Below are positions 36,786 to 48,906 of a DNA stretch of 64,000 nucleotides, one piece after another; within the stretch, counting starts at the first letter, position 1, and each line of letters starts with the position of its first letter. A program made the translations under genes and the position numbers. The DNA is from Dryas octopetala (Eukaryota; Streptophyta; Magnoliopsida; Rosales; Rosaceae), in the NCBI GenBank assembly GCA_963921425.1, contig OY992840.1:9984501-10048500 (forward strand), in the 5' to 3' direction. The notes beneath the pieces were generated by a model, which worked only from the letters and a program-made list of their open reading frames with translations, ran no database searches and was not told the origin of the DNA.

Positions 36786-38930
36786 CAATGGTGGAATTAG
36801 AAATTTTGCTCATTGATAGCATTTAATCTCTAGTATTAAGTGTAATTTCCTTTAATTTTTTCCAATATCTTAAATATATATATATCTAAATGATGAATAT
36901 TGCATATCAACTTAAGTTTTTCTTCACATTGATAGTTTTTTCTTAAAGCCTTTATATTAATAGTTCTTATACTTAAAAGGTTTATTTGACAGTGTTCTTA
37001 AAAACGCTTTTAAATAGTTAAAAGCGATTTTATTTATATTTAACAAAAAAAATAAGAAGCGTTTTTTTGTTCTAAAAGCACTTGGAAGGGCTTCCGGGTG
37101 AAGGTAAGTGCTTCCTTAAAAAACACTTTCAAGTATATTAACAATAAGCACTTAAATTTTTTTGAAAAAAAATTTATGAACATTTAACAAAAGCACTTCT
37201 AGTGAAAGCGCTAACAAATTTATATTTGGTTATCATAAGTTAATAATTTATTATGACCAACTTATCATGTAAAAGTTATTAATGATCATATTTAAAGTTT
37301 TTTTTTTAAATAAATCACATTTAAAGCGTTGAAAAAATAGTGCTCAATTTAATAGACTTATCGACACACCTAATTGAGAAGACATCATTCACCTCATTTT
37401 AAGTGAGTTGTCAATCTTTATAAATTACAAGTGTTTTGTTTTAAATTAATCTATTGTTTTATTTTACTATTAAATAATGTCCTTTTAATAGTTTTATTAA
37501 ACAAATGATATTTTCAAAAAGTTTCACCAATCAGCATATGGACAACTATAAAAAGGAGTAGATTAATAAATAAAAAAGAGAGAACCTATATAATATTATG
37601 CTTTTTTGCACAAATATCACCCATACTATTTGGGGTGTGCACAAATACCACCTAAACAAAATTATCAAATATCACCCAAAGTTACCTATTTGTGACAATC
37701 TACCATCTATTATTATTCATTTCTGTCAAATTTTCTGTTAATTTCAAGGGTTTTCTGGTCAATTCATGTCATAGTGCATTTAAAATATGAAAAACCTATC
37801 AATTTTTACTTTTGGGTTGAGGTAAAGAGAGAGAAAGACTGAAGAAAGAGAGAAAAAGTGAGGGTGAAAGAGATGAAGACGAAATGGAGGAAGAAGAGGA
37901 GGGGGTCGGCGTCGGCAGGATGGGTGAGTGGGAGGAAGGGAGGGAGGGAGAAAGGGAAGGTGGTGGCAACACTAGACAAACTCTCAATGATGGTTTTCTT
38001 TAAAAATATGTGATAACATGTAGTTGCACAGGGACGAAAATGTTTTGTTTGCTGGTTACAAGCTTCCTCACCCCTTCAATGGTGGTTTAGTTTTTTTTCA
38101 ATTTGATTTAAGTTCTAAAGATAAATTATGTAAAAATATTTCTTTTAATTTTTTCACTTATTCAAGGACAAAATGGGAAGTTTAGGGTAAAAACTTCTAA
38201 TTTAACAGAAAAATTGACCGAAGATGTCACATTAGCACACATAACAAATTTTGGAGAGATTTTTCGGTATAATTGATATATCGTCACGTGGCCGGTGTAA
38301 CCAATATATGTGTCATAATATGGGTAGATGTTATTAATACTATATTATACTAATATAAATATACCGTCCAATAATATCCTTACACGTTGAATTGGTTACT
38401 CCATGTAACGGTGTACTTGCTACATTGAAAAAATTCTCCAAACTTTGGGTGGCATTTGGTAAAAGAAAAAAATTTCAGGTGGTATTTGTGCACACCCCTT
38501 ATAGTATAAATAATATTTGTGCAAAAAAGCCATAATATTAATACTTATTATATACCTAAAAATGAGTAGAAAAGACCATTGAGGCCATCCAACAAATTGA
38601 TCCCCTTCAACCTAACTTGTATGAACTCAATTGTAATTATAAAATTTCACATTAGATATGTAAGCCTTGTGAAATAGGTGTCACTTTCACAAAAATTTAT
38701 ATACATTTTGTATATAGATAAAAAGATTCATTGCCAAAAAAATGGGTGAAAGAAAGTTTTTTTTTTTTTTTTTTATTTGGATAAATGGGTAAAAGAGATG
38801 AGAACTCAAATAATCAATCCAAGATTAAAACAAATTTGGTCAAATTTGTAATAATAAAAAAATTAATGGAAAAAAAGCTATGAGGGTCGGTAGACCCCAT
38901 TGTCCCCACTCCCCATCAAGCATCCTTAGT
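36786..38930. mobile_element. Degenerate hAT-like element remnant interrupted by a MULE-type insertion
   Basis: The left part (AATGGTGGAATTAGAAATTT, TATCTTAAATATATATAT, ACTTAAGTTTTTCTTCACAT) and right part (GAGGGTCGGTAGACCCCATT) closely match the same parts of 40256-42198. Both resemble an old CAGTGGCGGA-type hAT-derived repeat. The termini are decayed and I see no target duplication. The element at 37599-38531 lies inside it. Confidence 0.45.
37599..38531. mobile_element. Mutator-like MITE
   Basis: This 933-bp element has ends TGCTTTTTTGCACAAATA and the complement TATTTGTGCAAAAAAGCC. The terminal repeats continue as GGGGTGTGCACAAATACCACC. An exact 9-bp duplication ATAATATTA flanks it (37590-37598 and 38532-38540). 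The interior holds a purine-rich block (GAGAGAGAAAGACTGAAGAA to GGAAGGGAGGGAGGGAGAAA) that gives a spurious low-complexity frame on the minus strand. No transposase. Confidence 0.8.
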
Positions 38931-39387
38931 TCCTTACAAACCCCAGCTTCTAACGAGTATAAATTACTTATCCATGTTGCCAATGTTTGACATTACTTTA
39001 AAGGTTTATTCGCGCCAATGCCCTCTGAAAGTAACTTCGATTTTTAATTTGTCTTCTGAAACTTCATTCCTCCCACTTTGCCCCCCGAACTTTACAATTT
39101 CAATATTCCGTCAACTCCGTCTATGGGTCTATCAAAAAACGCTTACGTGGCACTTATGTGGAAAGGACAATTAGGTCTTTTACATTAAAATAAATAAATA
39201 AATACTTTCTAAAAAAAAAGAAATAAAAGAATAGAAAAACCCCACCCCACCCACTCAGCCGCCGGTGGTGGCCCGACGGCTCATTTCTCCTGTGTAGCAC
39301 CCCACCCCACATCACCCAGCCACCAACCAACCTCCCCTCCCTCTATCTCTCTCTATCTCTGTCTCTCTTTCCCTCTCATTTCCTTCT

Positions 39388-39404
39388 CCTTCTCTCTCTC
39401 TCTC

Positions 39405-39445
<41 letters not shown>
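39388..39445. repeat. (CT)n microsatellite
   Basis: A long run of CT dinucleotides with one CCCT interruption lies within the Mutator-like element. Confidence 0.9.
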
Positions 39446-39447
<2 letters not shown>

Positions 39448-39735
39448 CTATTCCCCTATCTCTTTCTCTAGCTTTCTCTATCTTCCCCTCTCTCCCTCTC
39501 TTTCTCTGTCATCTTTGCCCAGATCCAAACCACGTCAAAACCCAAAGTTGCTGACCTTCGGGTAAGTTGCCGATTACGGAAGTCGTTGGTGGGTGGCCGG
39601 CGGCTCGGTTTGTCTCAAAACCCAGATTTGAGAGAAAGAGGGAAAAGGGAGAAGGAGAGAGAATGAGAGGAAAATAGAAAGAATGAAAGGTAAGGATAGT
39701 AGGGAGGAGCTGCCGACAATGAGGAAAGATGGGGA

Positions 39736-39833
39736 AGGTGGTGTGGTGGGGTGGGGTGGGGTGGGTTGGGTCGGGTTGGGGTTTAGATGAGGGAGGGAAT
39801 GGTGGGGTGGGGTGGGGTGGGGTGGGGTGGGTT
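39736..39833. repeat. (GGGGT)n arrays with G-quadruplex potential
   Basis: Two blocks of GGGGT units are separated by about 50 bp (GTGGGGTGGGGTGGGGTGGG and a second similar block at about 39802-39830). Each block has four or more G-runs of at least three, so each could fold into a G-quadruplex on the plus strand. Confidence 0.8.
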
Positions 39834-40255
39834 GGGTCAGGGTTAAGGTAAGAGAGGGAATGTTGAAGCTGTTTTTTTTTTATTTTATTGTTTTCTTTAC
39901 TTAATTCAAATTTTAATTTTTAAAATTTTTTTTTATATTATAGTTTTATAATAATTTTTTGTCCACATGGCGGGTTGTCAGTTCCGGATATGGGACACGT
40001 AGGTGTTATATCAACATTTCTAATGGTTGGACTAATGAAGTTAACGGAATATTGAAATTGTAAAGTTCGGGGGGCAAAGTGGAAGGAATGAAGTTTCAGG
40101 GGGCAAATTGAAAATCGAAGTTACTTTCAGGAGGCATTGGCGTGAATAAGCCTACTTTAAATGACCTAGGCCAAAAAAAAAAAAAAAGACATTACTTTAA
40201 ATGACATTATGCATTCTTATACAAGGACGATTCATCTGTCTTTAAAACCCCGGCC

Positions 40256-42198
40256 AGTTAGTGGCGTAGCTAGGAATTTCACTTATTAGGGCGAGTTTTA
40301 ACTCTTAATTTTAATTATAGTTTATTTTAATTTCTTCTAATATCTTAAATATATATATCAATAACGAATCATTTTATATCAATTTAAGTTTTTCTTTACA
40401 TTGATAGTGTTTTTTTAAAGCATTTATATTGATAGTTTTTACACTATCTTATCGCGACACAAATTTATTATAAGTTAGAATAGTAAGTTTATTATGACCA
40501 ATATATTATGTCAAAGTGATTGACGGATCATTATTATTTTTTAAATCACATTTAAAGTGTTAACAAATCTTGTGTAATTTAGTAGACTTATTGGCACATG
40601 TAATTGATTGACATGATATCAAAGTATAGCTGTTTTGTTATAAAATAATTCAATGTATTAATTTATTATTAAATAATGCAATTTTAATAATTTTATCAAA
40701 CAAATGATATTTTTAGAGTTTCAAAAAATTCCACCAAACCTCGTGAGTGCAACCTATAAAAAAAAGGCAACATATAAAATTAATACTTATTATATGCTTA
40801 AAGATAAATAGAAAAAGTTATTGTGACAACTAACACACTGGAGTTCCTATGGCCTAACTAGCTCGTATGAATCCATTATAATTATAAAATTTAGGTTATA
40901 TATTTTGAATAAAAAATGCATAAGGTATTTTTTGCCCATGCTGGGTTCAAACACATGACCATTTGAGGATAATGAAAGTGTGAATTCCCACTACACCACT
41001 TATGATGTTCAAGTACATGCAATATATTTATAGGCATACTGATACTTGAAATATAGTCATTTACAAAATTATAATTGGTATTCTATACCATAACTTTATA
41101 CCCTAAACCATAAAGTCTGAAACCTTATACCTTAAAAAGTAACCATATACTATAATAATTTTAGTATATAAACTATAAATTATAGTTTTGGACTTTTTGT
41201 AATATTTTTACAATATAGAAACTAAAAATTATATAAAATATAAACTAGTAATAAAATATATAAAAGTCTAAAAATATTACTAGTTTATATTTTATATAAC
41301 TTATACTCTTATAGTTTCTATATTGTAAAAATATTATTAAAAGTCCAAAACTATATTTTATAGTTTATATACTAAAATTATTAGAGTATAGGGTTAATTT
41401 TTAAGATATAAAGTTTCAGATTTTATGATTTAGGGTATAAGGGGATGGTGTAGAATACCAATTATAATTTTATAAATTATTATATTTCAAGTATCAATAT
41501 GCCTATAAATATATTGCATGTACTTAAATATTATAAGTGTCTAAGTGGTGTAATGAGAATTTAAACTTTTACTATCCTCAAGTAGACATGGGTTCGAATC
41601 TAGCATGTGCAAAAAACACCTTATACATTTTTTATTCAAAATATATAATTTTTATATAATAAATAAAAAATATTTTATAGTTCGTGGACCAATTTGAAAT
41701 TGACTCTATAGTTGGTGGATGTAAATATACTTAAGCCTAAAATTTAACATTAGATATTTCAAACCTATGTAAATTATATAAAATATGCAGTTGTTAAAAT
41801 AGCCCAATTAAAAGGACCACATAATTACTTCCTCGGGTCCTGCACCCAAGTTTAATTATTTCCCCATTTATTAAACAAAAAATGTCCACATAAAATATAT
41901 GTCAAGTTCACAAAATTCATATACATTTTGTAAATGGCTAAAGAGATCATCATTGCCAAATAAACTTGGGTAAAAGAGATTTTTTTTTTATTTATAAATA
42001 TGGTAAAAGAGAAGGGAACTCACAATGATCATTCCGAGAATACATTGTATTTATCAACTTCATTGTCAATATATTCTAAAATTAAAAAATAAATTCATTA
42101 TCAATAATTAATAAAAAATGCTTGAATATAATTATTTTTTAAAAAAATCTAGAGGGGTCGGTTGACCCCATTGCCCCCACCATGTCTTCGCCATTGAC
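40256..42198. mobile_element. Degenerate hAT-like element containing a truncated AT-rich transposon
   Basis: The left part starts near AGTGGCGTAGCTAGGAATTT and the right part ends near GGTCGGTTGACCCCATTGCC and CTTCGCCATTG. This is the layout of CAGTGGCGGA-type hAT-derived repeats, and its sequence matches 36786-38930. The AT-rich family copy at 40888-41741 is inserted inside it. Confidence 0.5.
40888..41741. mobile_element. AT-rich non-autonomous DNA transposon, 5'-truncated copy 2
   Basis: It matches the interior and right arm of the element at 9593-10750: TGAATAAAAAATGCATAAGG, tRNA-like boxes in both arms, and the right terminal unit TTCGTGGACCAATTTGAAAT followed by TTGGTGGATGTAAATATACT. 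The left tandem repeats are missing. Confidence 0.7.
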
Positions 42199-42368
42199 CC
42201 CAGCGATGATGTCTTCCAAAATCAAGCATGACCTGAGCTGATGCCTGTGCATGCAGGTTAACACAGAGTTGATAAGCACAGAACCTTGTGAGCATACATT
42301 TCAGCTGCCCTTATTTCTATGCACAAGAGGAAAGAACGGCAAATTTTTCCTTTCACTACCATGAATAC

Positions 42369-45300
42369 TTATAACGGCTGGAGTGCATTCAACTCAGGCC
42401 TTGTCGGATAGTCAATACCCTGAAGAGCTGGCATCCGTCTTAAATCCTCCTCCGAATATGCAGGGATGAACCAGTACCTCTTATCCGTCCCAAAGACCTG
42501 ACAAAATAAAGGGTAAATTCGCAATAACAACCACCAGCATATACTTCTGTAAATTACTTACTTGGATAAAAACTTCAATTAGACAGTCTAGATCAGTCAG
42601 GTTGTCAGGTTCCGCTATATAGCTCAGAAACTTGAAAGGAAAAAAAAAGCACTATTTATTCACCACAAAGCAAGGTATAACATTAAATCCTGATCATCTG
42701 TGAGGGTTTGGAAGCCAAATATAGGGGTTGGATTTGCAAAAATTATCTAATTACTCTGTCAAGCACATAGAGTAACACCTAGAAGGAGTTTTTTTTTTTG
42801 GGGTGGGGGGGTGTTCCTCATGGATATAAACCAGGTTCAGATATTGCGTTATCATAATGCTGTACAATTTTTGGTTATTTTGCCAGGATATGGACCTCCT
42901 TTAGCATGTGAAAGTGAGTGCTTGAACTAACTACAGAAGGAGCACCTGGAGTTGCATGTCAGTAATGTCTGTTATATGGTGTTGTATCTCACTCTCAAGT
43001 ACACAAGTCATTACAGCTTATCAATGTCTAATGGTGTGATATAGTCCACAGAGAGAAAGGAAGCATAGATACATTTATTAGAAGAGTGTTACAAGATGAC
43101 AGGTCAAAGACAACAGACAAGGACCAGAAAAGTATGAGACAAAACCAGAGCTTAAGGTACCAGACTTAACATGTCTAATCTTAAATTAACTCAAATCATG
43201 GAGGACATGACAGTGATTAGGAGAATGTAACCCAACATCAACTAAATGTAATATTGCAATATTATTCTTGTTAATGTTTTTCTTTTAAGAATTTGAAAAA
43301 TAAAATAGAAAATAGCTTAGGCAAGGCAATGAATTAGGAAAAGAACCAAAAATTGAGAATGCCATAATATTGTACTACCTTAACACACACGCAAAACAAA
43401 AACAGACAGAGAGGAAAAATCAAACCTGTTCAAAGTTTTTCTTCCGACCAAGGTCATAATGCCATCTAGGATTGGTTTTCTTCTCGTATGCCTGATGCAA
43501 TCAAGAACTCGTGTGAGAAATACTAGAGTAAACCCTTGCTAATTTAATAAACAAGATTAAGTATAATAAAAGCGATCACCTCAATAGTGGTGGTATTGGA
43601 CAATACCAAAGATAGGTGCATGAGCATAAAGCCCAGAACACTCAAAGAAAATGCTAAGTTCAAAACTGAACAAAAAAGAATGAAAGGTGAAAATTATGAA
43701 TATGGGGAAAATACAGGTGATACCAAAAATTAATTTAAAATATGCAGAAAACTAACTATCTAAAAACTTACTGAATGTGATAAAACAGGCTGCAAGGTCA
43801 CCCAGTGTTCCAGGTATCTCTTCATCGGTAAAAAATGCCATAAAGTACTTCAATAATGACAAAGTGACAAGAGTTGTCTCAAGAAATGTGTAAAACTGCA
43901 GAAAAGTCACAAAGATACCAAGTCATAAATCCCATCTTTTCTAGTTAAATTTGAGGATGCTTATCATGTCAATCAACATAAGTGTACACTCAAGAGATTT
44001 CAATACTAACGTATAGCAGCTAACATACCAAGAAAAGAAGGAAGTACTTGTAATTCAATGCACCAACACAGTTGACCACCCACACACAATGATGGTCCAT
44101 TTTCAATACACACCTCCCACCTAAAACCAATGCAAAAATGAAATAATTAATCTTCCATTCCTTGTATAACACCACAAATACATTCCAAAAGTGAGAAGTA
44201 AAATAAAAAATACTCACAAATAGAACAATGATGACAACGAGGTGGTTTATAGTTGTTGCACTTCCGACAGAACCTTATTTTTTGATTTGCTGGGTCACTA
44301 ACCATGACAGATTGGTTGGAGCCCAAACCTGCACGACTATATTCCGATTCCACCAATGGGGCTGCATCACCCTCCTCCTCGTCGATTGCAGGCCTCCAGT
44401 TAGGTGGAACACGCCCAGGATCCGTTAGAACAACATAAAAGTAGCTCCACAATAGCATCACCAACTACATAACCAAATCAACTTTCCCAAACTCAATATA
44501 ACTTTCCATTTTGCAATGTTGCATTTGTCACCCTTTTCAACCTAGTGTTTAAAACAGGAAAATTGGAAACCCCCAAAAAATAAATAAATTTCTAAAACTT
44601 CAAAATTCATATACTTGTTTCCGCTAAATTGGGTAGTGCTAAAATTGTGTTTCAAGAGCAATGTGCAACACCCACATGCATGAGTACATCATATGAGCAA
44701 TCTACTATCCTCACATGCATGAGTACAACCATATGCATGCATTACTCCAGCAATAACAATTCCACAATGGGAAGCAATATTTAAAGAGCAAAAATTATTA
44801 TGACCAGAGCAATGAACAATCCTCTTATGTACAGTGCAACCCACACATGCATGACTTGCTCGTCTCCTAATAATTTCAACTCTAGAAATAACATTTCTCT
44901 TAATTAAAAGTAGCAAAAGAATACAGTCCAACAACTGTACAAATAAGAAAATGGTCACTTTCCCAGTTGAAACTCAAGTCACTAGCTTTACTACCCAAGT
45001 GGTTGTCCTTGGTTTCAAAACATAATAACAAAAGCTTAAGCATTTGTAGTTTTTTACTTTGTTTTAATTTCTTCTCGTTTTCCTTGTCAAATAAGCCAAA
45101 GGCAAAGCCTTTAAGCTGAATGTACAACCCAACAAACCTCCACAGCCAAAAAGATCAAATGTCCATAATTTGGGCATCTAACAACCACTCAAAATAAATA
45201 TAAGACATAAAAATTCATCTTAAACCATGAGAAAAAATTGGGGAATGGGAATTACCAGAAAATGGAACAGGAGTAACAGAGGGAAGGCAATGGCGGCATC

Positions 45301-45444
45301 GATGCCTCCGCGAAGGAGAGCAGGTAAGTAATCGGACAAAACGACGGCGTAATAGGTGAGGCCGACTATGCCGAGAACGAAGACGACCATGATGTAGCCG
45401 AGCGCGCGCAGTGCCGCGCAGAACTTGAAGGTGTTCCACGCCAT
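42369..45444 (-). CDS. DHHC-type protein S-acyltransferase (PAT13/PAT14-like)
   Basis: Seven minus-strand exons (45444-45256, 44464-44218, 44120-44029, 43895-43772, 43665-43580, 43491-43426, 42497-42369) join in phase to 310 residues. There are two N-terminal membrane spans, then [12 protein letters not shown], the Cys-rich domain [19 protein letters not shown] and [14 protein letters not shown] with the catalytic DHHC at about 154-157. Two further spans follow, then NTTTIE, the TTxE motif of palmitoyltransferases, and [13 protein letters not shown]. It should attach palmitate to cysteines of membrane-associated proteins at Golgi or vesicle membranes. Arabidopsis PAT14 starts with a similar MAWNVFKFC after a short leader. 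Here an in-frame ATG at 45495 would add 17 residues (MICPYGHYKEQEQQQSA); I chose the conserved MAWN start. Confidence 0.93.
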
Positions 45445-46315
45445 TGCTGATTGCTGCTGCTCCTGTTCTTTGTAATGACCGTACGGACAAATCAAACCAC
45501 AGGAATCGAAAACCCTATGAATTGGGGATTGGGCAATTCACTTTGGAGACGACTTTGGGGATTTGGAATTCCAATTCCCCAATCGAGATCAGTCTACGGA
45601 ACGTTGACTTTGGAGTTTGATATGATTTTGACGAAATGAATTCAACGGTCGAGGATTCATTCAAACACGTTGTAGTAAAATAGTAATTGTGTTTCTTTTT
45701 TTCTTTTAAAGGAAAACGGGTAATAGACGATGAATAATTAGAAAACCAACTAATTTACTTCTCACATAGTCACATACTCACATTCACTTTTTAATTATGA
45801 TGTTATCCTTAAATACAATTACTTAGATTAACCAAGATGAAAAAAGTTCCCAACAAAAATCTCAATTTATATAATTACTCGTCGGCCTTCATGACCAACA
45901 TCAATTGCATATGAAGATAAATTATTTTGTATAATTGATAAACTGTTATGTAGTGTGACCAATTCAACGTGTTATAATATAAGTGGATGTTATTAATACT
46001 ATATTCTATTAATATAAATATAATGCTTAATAATAATCTTATATGTTGGATTGGTTACATAAAATAATTTTTTTACGCATGGGAATGATGGAATAGCTTG
46101 CAACACTAGGATTTTAGATTTAGAGTTCAAATTAGAATTTCACATATGAGGTTTAAATTTGACTTCTTTAGTGCGGAGTCTAAAAACCAAAGTATTGCCT
46201 CTTATAGGATTCTTAAGTTTTTTGTTACATTTGAAGGGAATCTAATATTTAACTTATCATCATCTAATTCTTTAGCCCACCCACTTTCAATATTTGAGCT
46301 AATTACACTAAAGAC
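45445..46315. other. PAT-like gene upstream region
   Basis: Promoter side of the PAT-like gene, with an alternative in-frame start at 45495. The rest is AT-rich and has no gene. Confidence 0.5.
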
Positions 46316-46318
46316 TTA

Positions 46319-47005
46319 GGGTCCGTTTGAGATTGCGGTGAATAACCCAAAAACTGCTGTAAATTACAATTCTCAATCATCTACAGCAGTTTTGGTGTTT
46401 GGTTAAAAAAAATTAAAAACTATTTTTTCTCATAATTCTCAACTCCCCACAACAAAAACAAAAGCAGGTTTCTATGTGCTTTTGAAAGCTGCAGTGAATC
46501 ACAGCAATAATAAATATTTTATTTTATCCATAATACCCTCATTGATTTCTATCATTTTTATTTGTTTATTTAAAATTAAAAAATATATCCATTGTTAGTT
46601 ATATTTTATATTATAATAATTAATTATGATATTTTTTTTGTACGATTAAAATTATAATATACCTAAAAATAATAGGCATACTTATTTAATAATGTTGTTC
46701 TTAGAAAAAATAATGCTAATAAAAATTTGTAGCAACAAATTTTAAAAACAAGTAAAAAAACATTTTGTTTTACCAAACAAATAAGTGAAAAGCATTTTCA
46801 ACATTATGTCTATTTTAGTAATTATACACAGTCACATTACTTTTACATTAACATTTACCAAACATTTTGATACAGTTTTTTGCACTTTCAGCACTTTTGA
46901 AAACATAATTTACCAAACACTCAACTGTTTTACTTTACAGCTGACTTTATATCACAACTATTTTACTTCACAACTGTTTTTTCTCACAGCAATACCAAAC
47001 TGCCC
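46319..47005. mobile_element. Tourist-like (PIF/Harbinger) MITE
   Basis: This 687-bp element starts GGGTCCGTTTGAGATTGCGG and ends with the imperfect complement GCAATACCAAACTGCCC. Flanking TTA (46316-46318 and 47006-47008) fits the 3-bp TWA target duplication of PIF/Harbinger elements. Sub-terminal CTGCTGTAAATTACA / CAGCTGACTTTA blocks are also loosely inverted. No coding capacity. Confidence 0.7.
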
Positions 47006-47008
47006 TTA

Positions 47009-47709
47009 TTACACGCCCTTAAACTTTTTTTTTTTTTTTTGCCATACATGCCCTTAAACTTTAATTTCATATATTGTTGTTCATTTCTCAGTCATTTATT
47101 TCTCTTCTCTCTGGTATTTCATCTCGCTTCCTCATTTCTTTCATATATTATATATAAATTTTTTTTTAGCTCTTCAACTAAACAAACATAAAACTAATGT
47201 TATCAGATAAGCCATATATTTTGAGGGGTAAAGTGCAAACCTCCCAATAGTGTGGGGGGACAAATCGTAATAAACCTTTTATTTTTTAGTCTTGTAGGCA
47301 TTTAAAAATATAGAAATAGAGTAGTTAATTATAGTCTTTTGATGAAATTTTGTTTGGTATACTAAGAGTTCGTCATATGAGGGATTAATTATGATGAATT
47401 GTAAGAGTTTGTTTTATAAGAGTACTTAGATTAATCAAATGATACTAGATTGTCAGCTTTATGTTAGCTTTTAACCATGAGATTTTTAGCTTCATGTAGC
47501 TTCCGCAAGCCCCATTGTACACCTAGGAGAGTATATATAGGGTGAACACATCGGCGGATGGGGTAAAAAAGGGGACGAAGAATAAAAGGGGTTTGGGTGA
47601 TGGTTTTTTTTATTTTGTAGTGATTTAAAACGGGTTATTGAATAATCAAATAGATATGAGTGATAAAATATGTGCTATTAGATTAATGTAAGGCTCTTAT
47701 AAAATAATG
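47009..47709. other. AT-rich spacer
   Basis: No gene. A T17 tract at about 47025 is bracketed by direct repeats CGCCCTTAAACTTT and TGCCCTTAAACTTT, which might be an old oligo-T-associated insertion. Confidence 0.5.
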
Positions 47710-48906
47710 ACTCAAATACATTTACATCTACCAATTATAGGGTTCATTTCAAGTTAGTTCACAAACTTTAAAACATTTCAAATTTTCCCATTAACTATAG
47801 GGTTCATTTCAAGTTGGTCCATAAATTATAAAACATTTTAAATTTTCGCATTAACTATATGGTTTATTTCAAGTTGGTCCACGAACTAACAAAAAACATA
47901 TAAAATGATAGACAAAATTGGGTTGACAAAAAACCGAACCGAACTAGATTATTTATATATTTTATATTATATAAAAGTTATATATATTGAATAAAAAAGA
48001 TGTAAGGTGTTTTTTGCACATGTTAGGGTTCGAACCTATAACCTTGTGAAGAGAGTCAAAGTATGAATTCTCACTACACCACTTAACTACTTTTGAAATT
48101 CAAATACATGCAATATATTTATAGGCATACTGATACTTGAAATATAATAATTTATAAAATTAAATATATTTTATATATCATTCCTTTTTTTTTACAGATA
48201 TTATTTTAGGTCTCTATTTAAATATTATCATTGCAAAAAGTCTAAAAATTTTACTAGTTTATATTTTATATAATTTATAGTTTCTATATTGTAAACATAT
48301 TACTAAAAGTCTAAAACTATAATTTATAATTTATATACTAAAATTATTAGAGTATAGGGTTAATTTTTAAGGTTTAAGGTTTCAGACTTTATGGTTTAGT
48401 GTATAAGGTTATGATGTAGAATACCAATTATAATTTTATAAATTATTATATTTCAAATATCAATATGCCTATAAATATATTGCATGTACTTAAATATCAT
48501 AAGTGACTAAATGGTATAGTGGGAATTTACACTTTTACTCTCCTCACAAGGTTATGGGTTTGAACCCAGCATGTTCCAAAAACATGTTATACCTTTTTTA
48601 TTCAAAATATATAACTTTTATTTAATAATAAATATATATATATAAATAATCCGATTCGGTTTGATTTTTTTGTCAACCCGGTTTTGTCTTACATTCTGTA
48701 TGTTTTTTGTTAGTTAATGGACAAACTTGAAATGAATCCTATAGTTAATGGAGAAATTTAAAATGTTATATAGTTCGTGGACCAATTTGAAATAAACCTT
48801 ATAATTAATGGGAAAATTTGAAATATTTTATAGTTCGTAGACCAACTTGAAATGAACCAACTTGAAATGGACCCTATAGTTGGTGGATATAAATGTACTT
48901 GAGCCT
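47710..48906. mobile_element. AT-rich non-autonomous DNA transposon, copy 3 (both arms present)
   Basis: Left terminal CTCAAATACATTTACATCTA and right ATAAATGTACTTGAGCC are inverted. Each end carries three or four units of about 55-60 bp built on GGTTCATTTCAAGTTGGTCC. The arms include GGTTCGAACC and TAGTGGGAATT blocks as in copy 1, and CCGAACCGAACTAG near the left boundary of the core. The last right-hand unit is partly duplicated (AACTTGAAATGAACC twice). No transposase. Confidence 0.8.

Larger units (their letters stand above)
39003..40152. mobile_element. Mutator-like MITE with CT-rich and GGGGT-rich core
   Basis: This 1150-bp element has ends GGTTTATTCGCGCCAATGCC and the complement GGCATTGGCGTGAATAAGCC, with inverted arms of about 130 bp. 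A perfect 9-bp target duplication TACTTTAAA flanks it (38994-39002 and 40153-40161). Inside are a CT microsatellite on the left (39388-39443) and GGGGTGGGGT arrays on the right (39736-39833), with CCGCCGGTGGTGGCC and GGTGGCCGGCGGC near the middle. No coding region. Confidence 0.85.

Noticed and set aside
37799-37987. Ser/Pro/Leu-rich minus-strand frame
   Set aside because: Low-complexity translation of the purine-rich core of a Mutator-like element.
41587-41610. tRNA-like GGGTTCGAATC sequence as a possible tRNA gene
   Set aside because: The same phrase recurs at matching places in all copies of the AT-rich transposon family and lacks a full cloverleaf, so it is part of the element.
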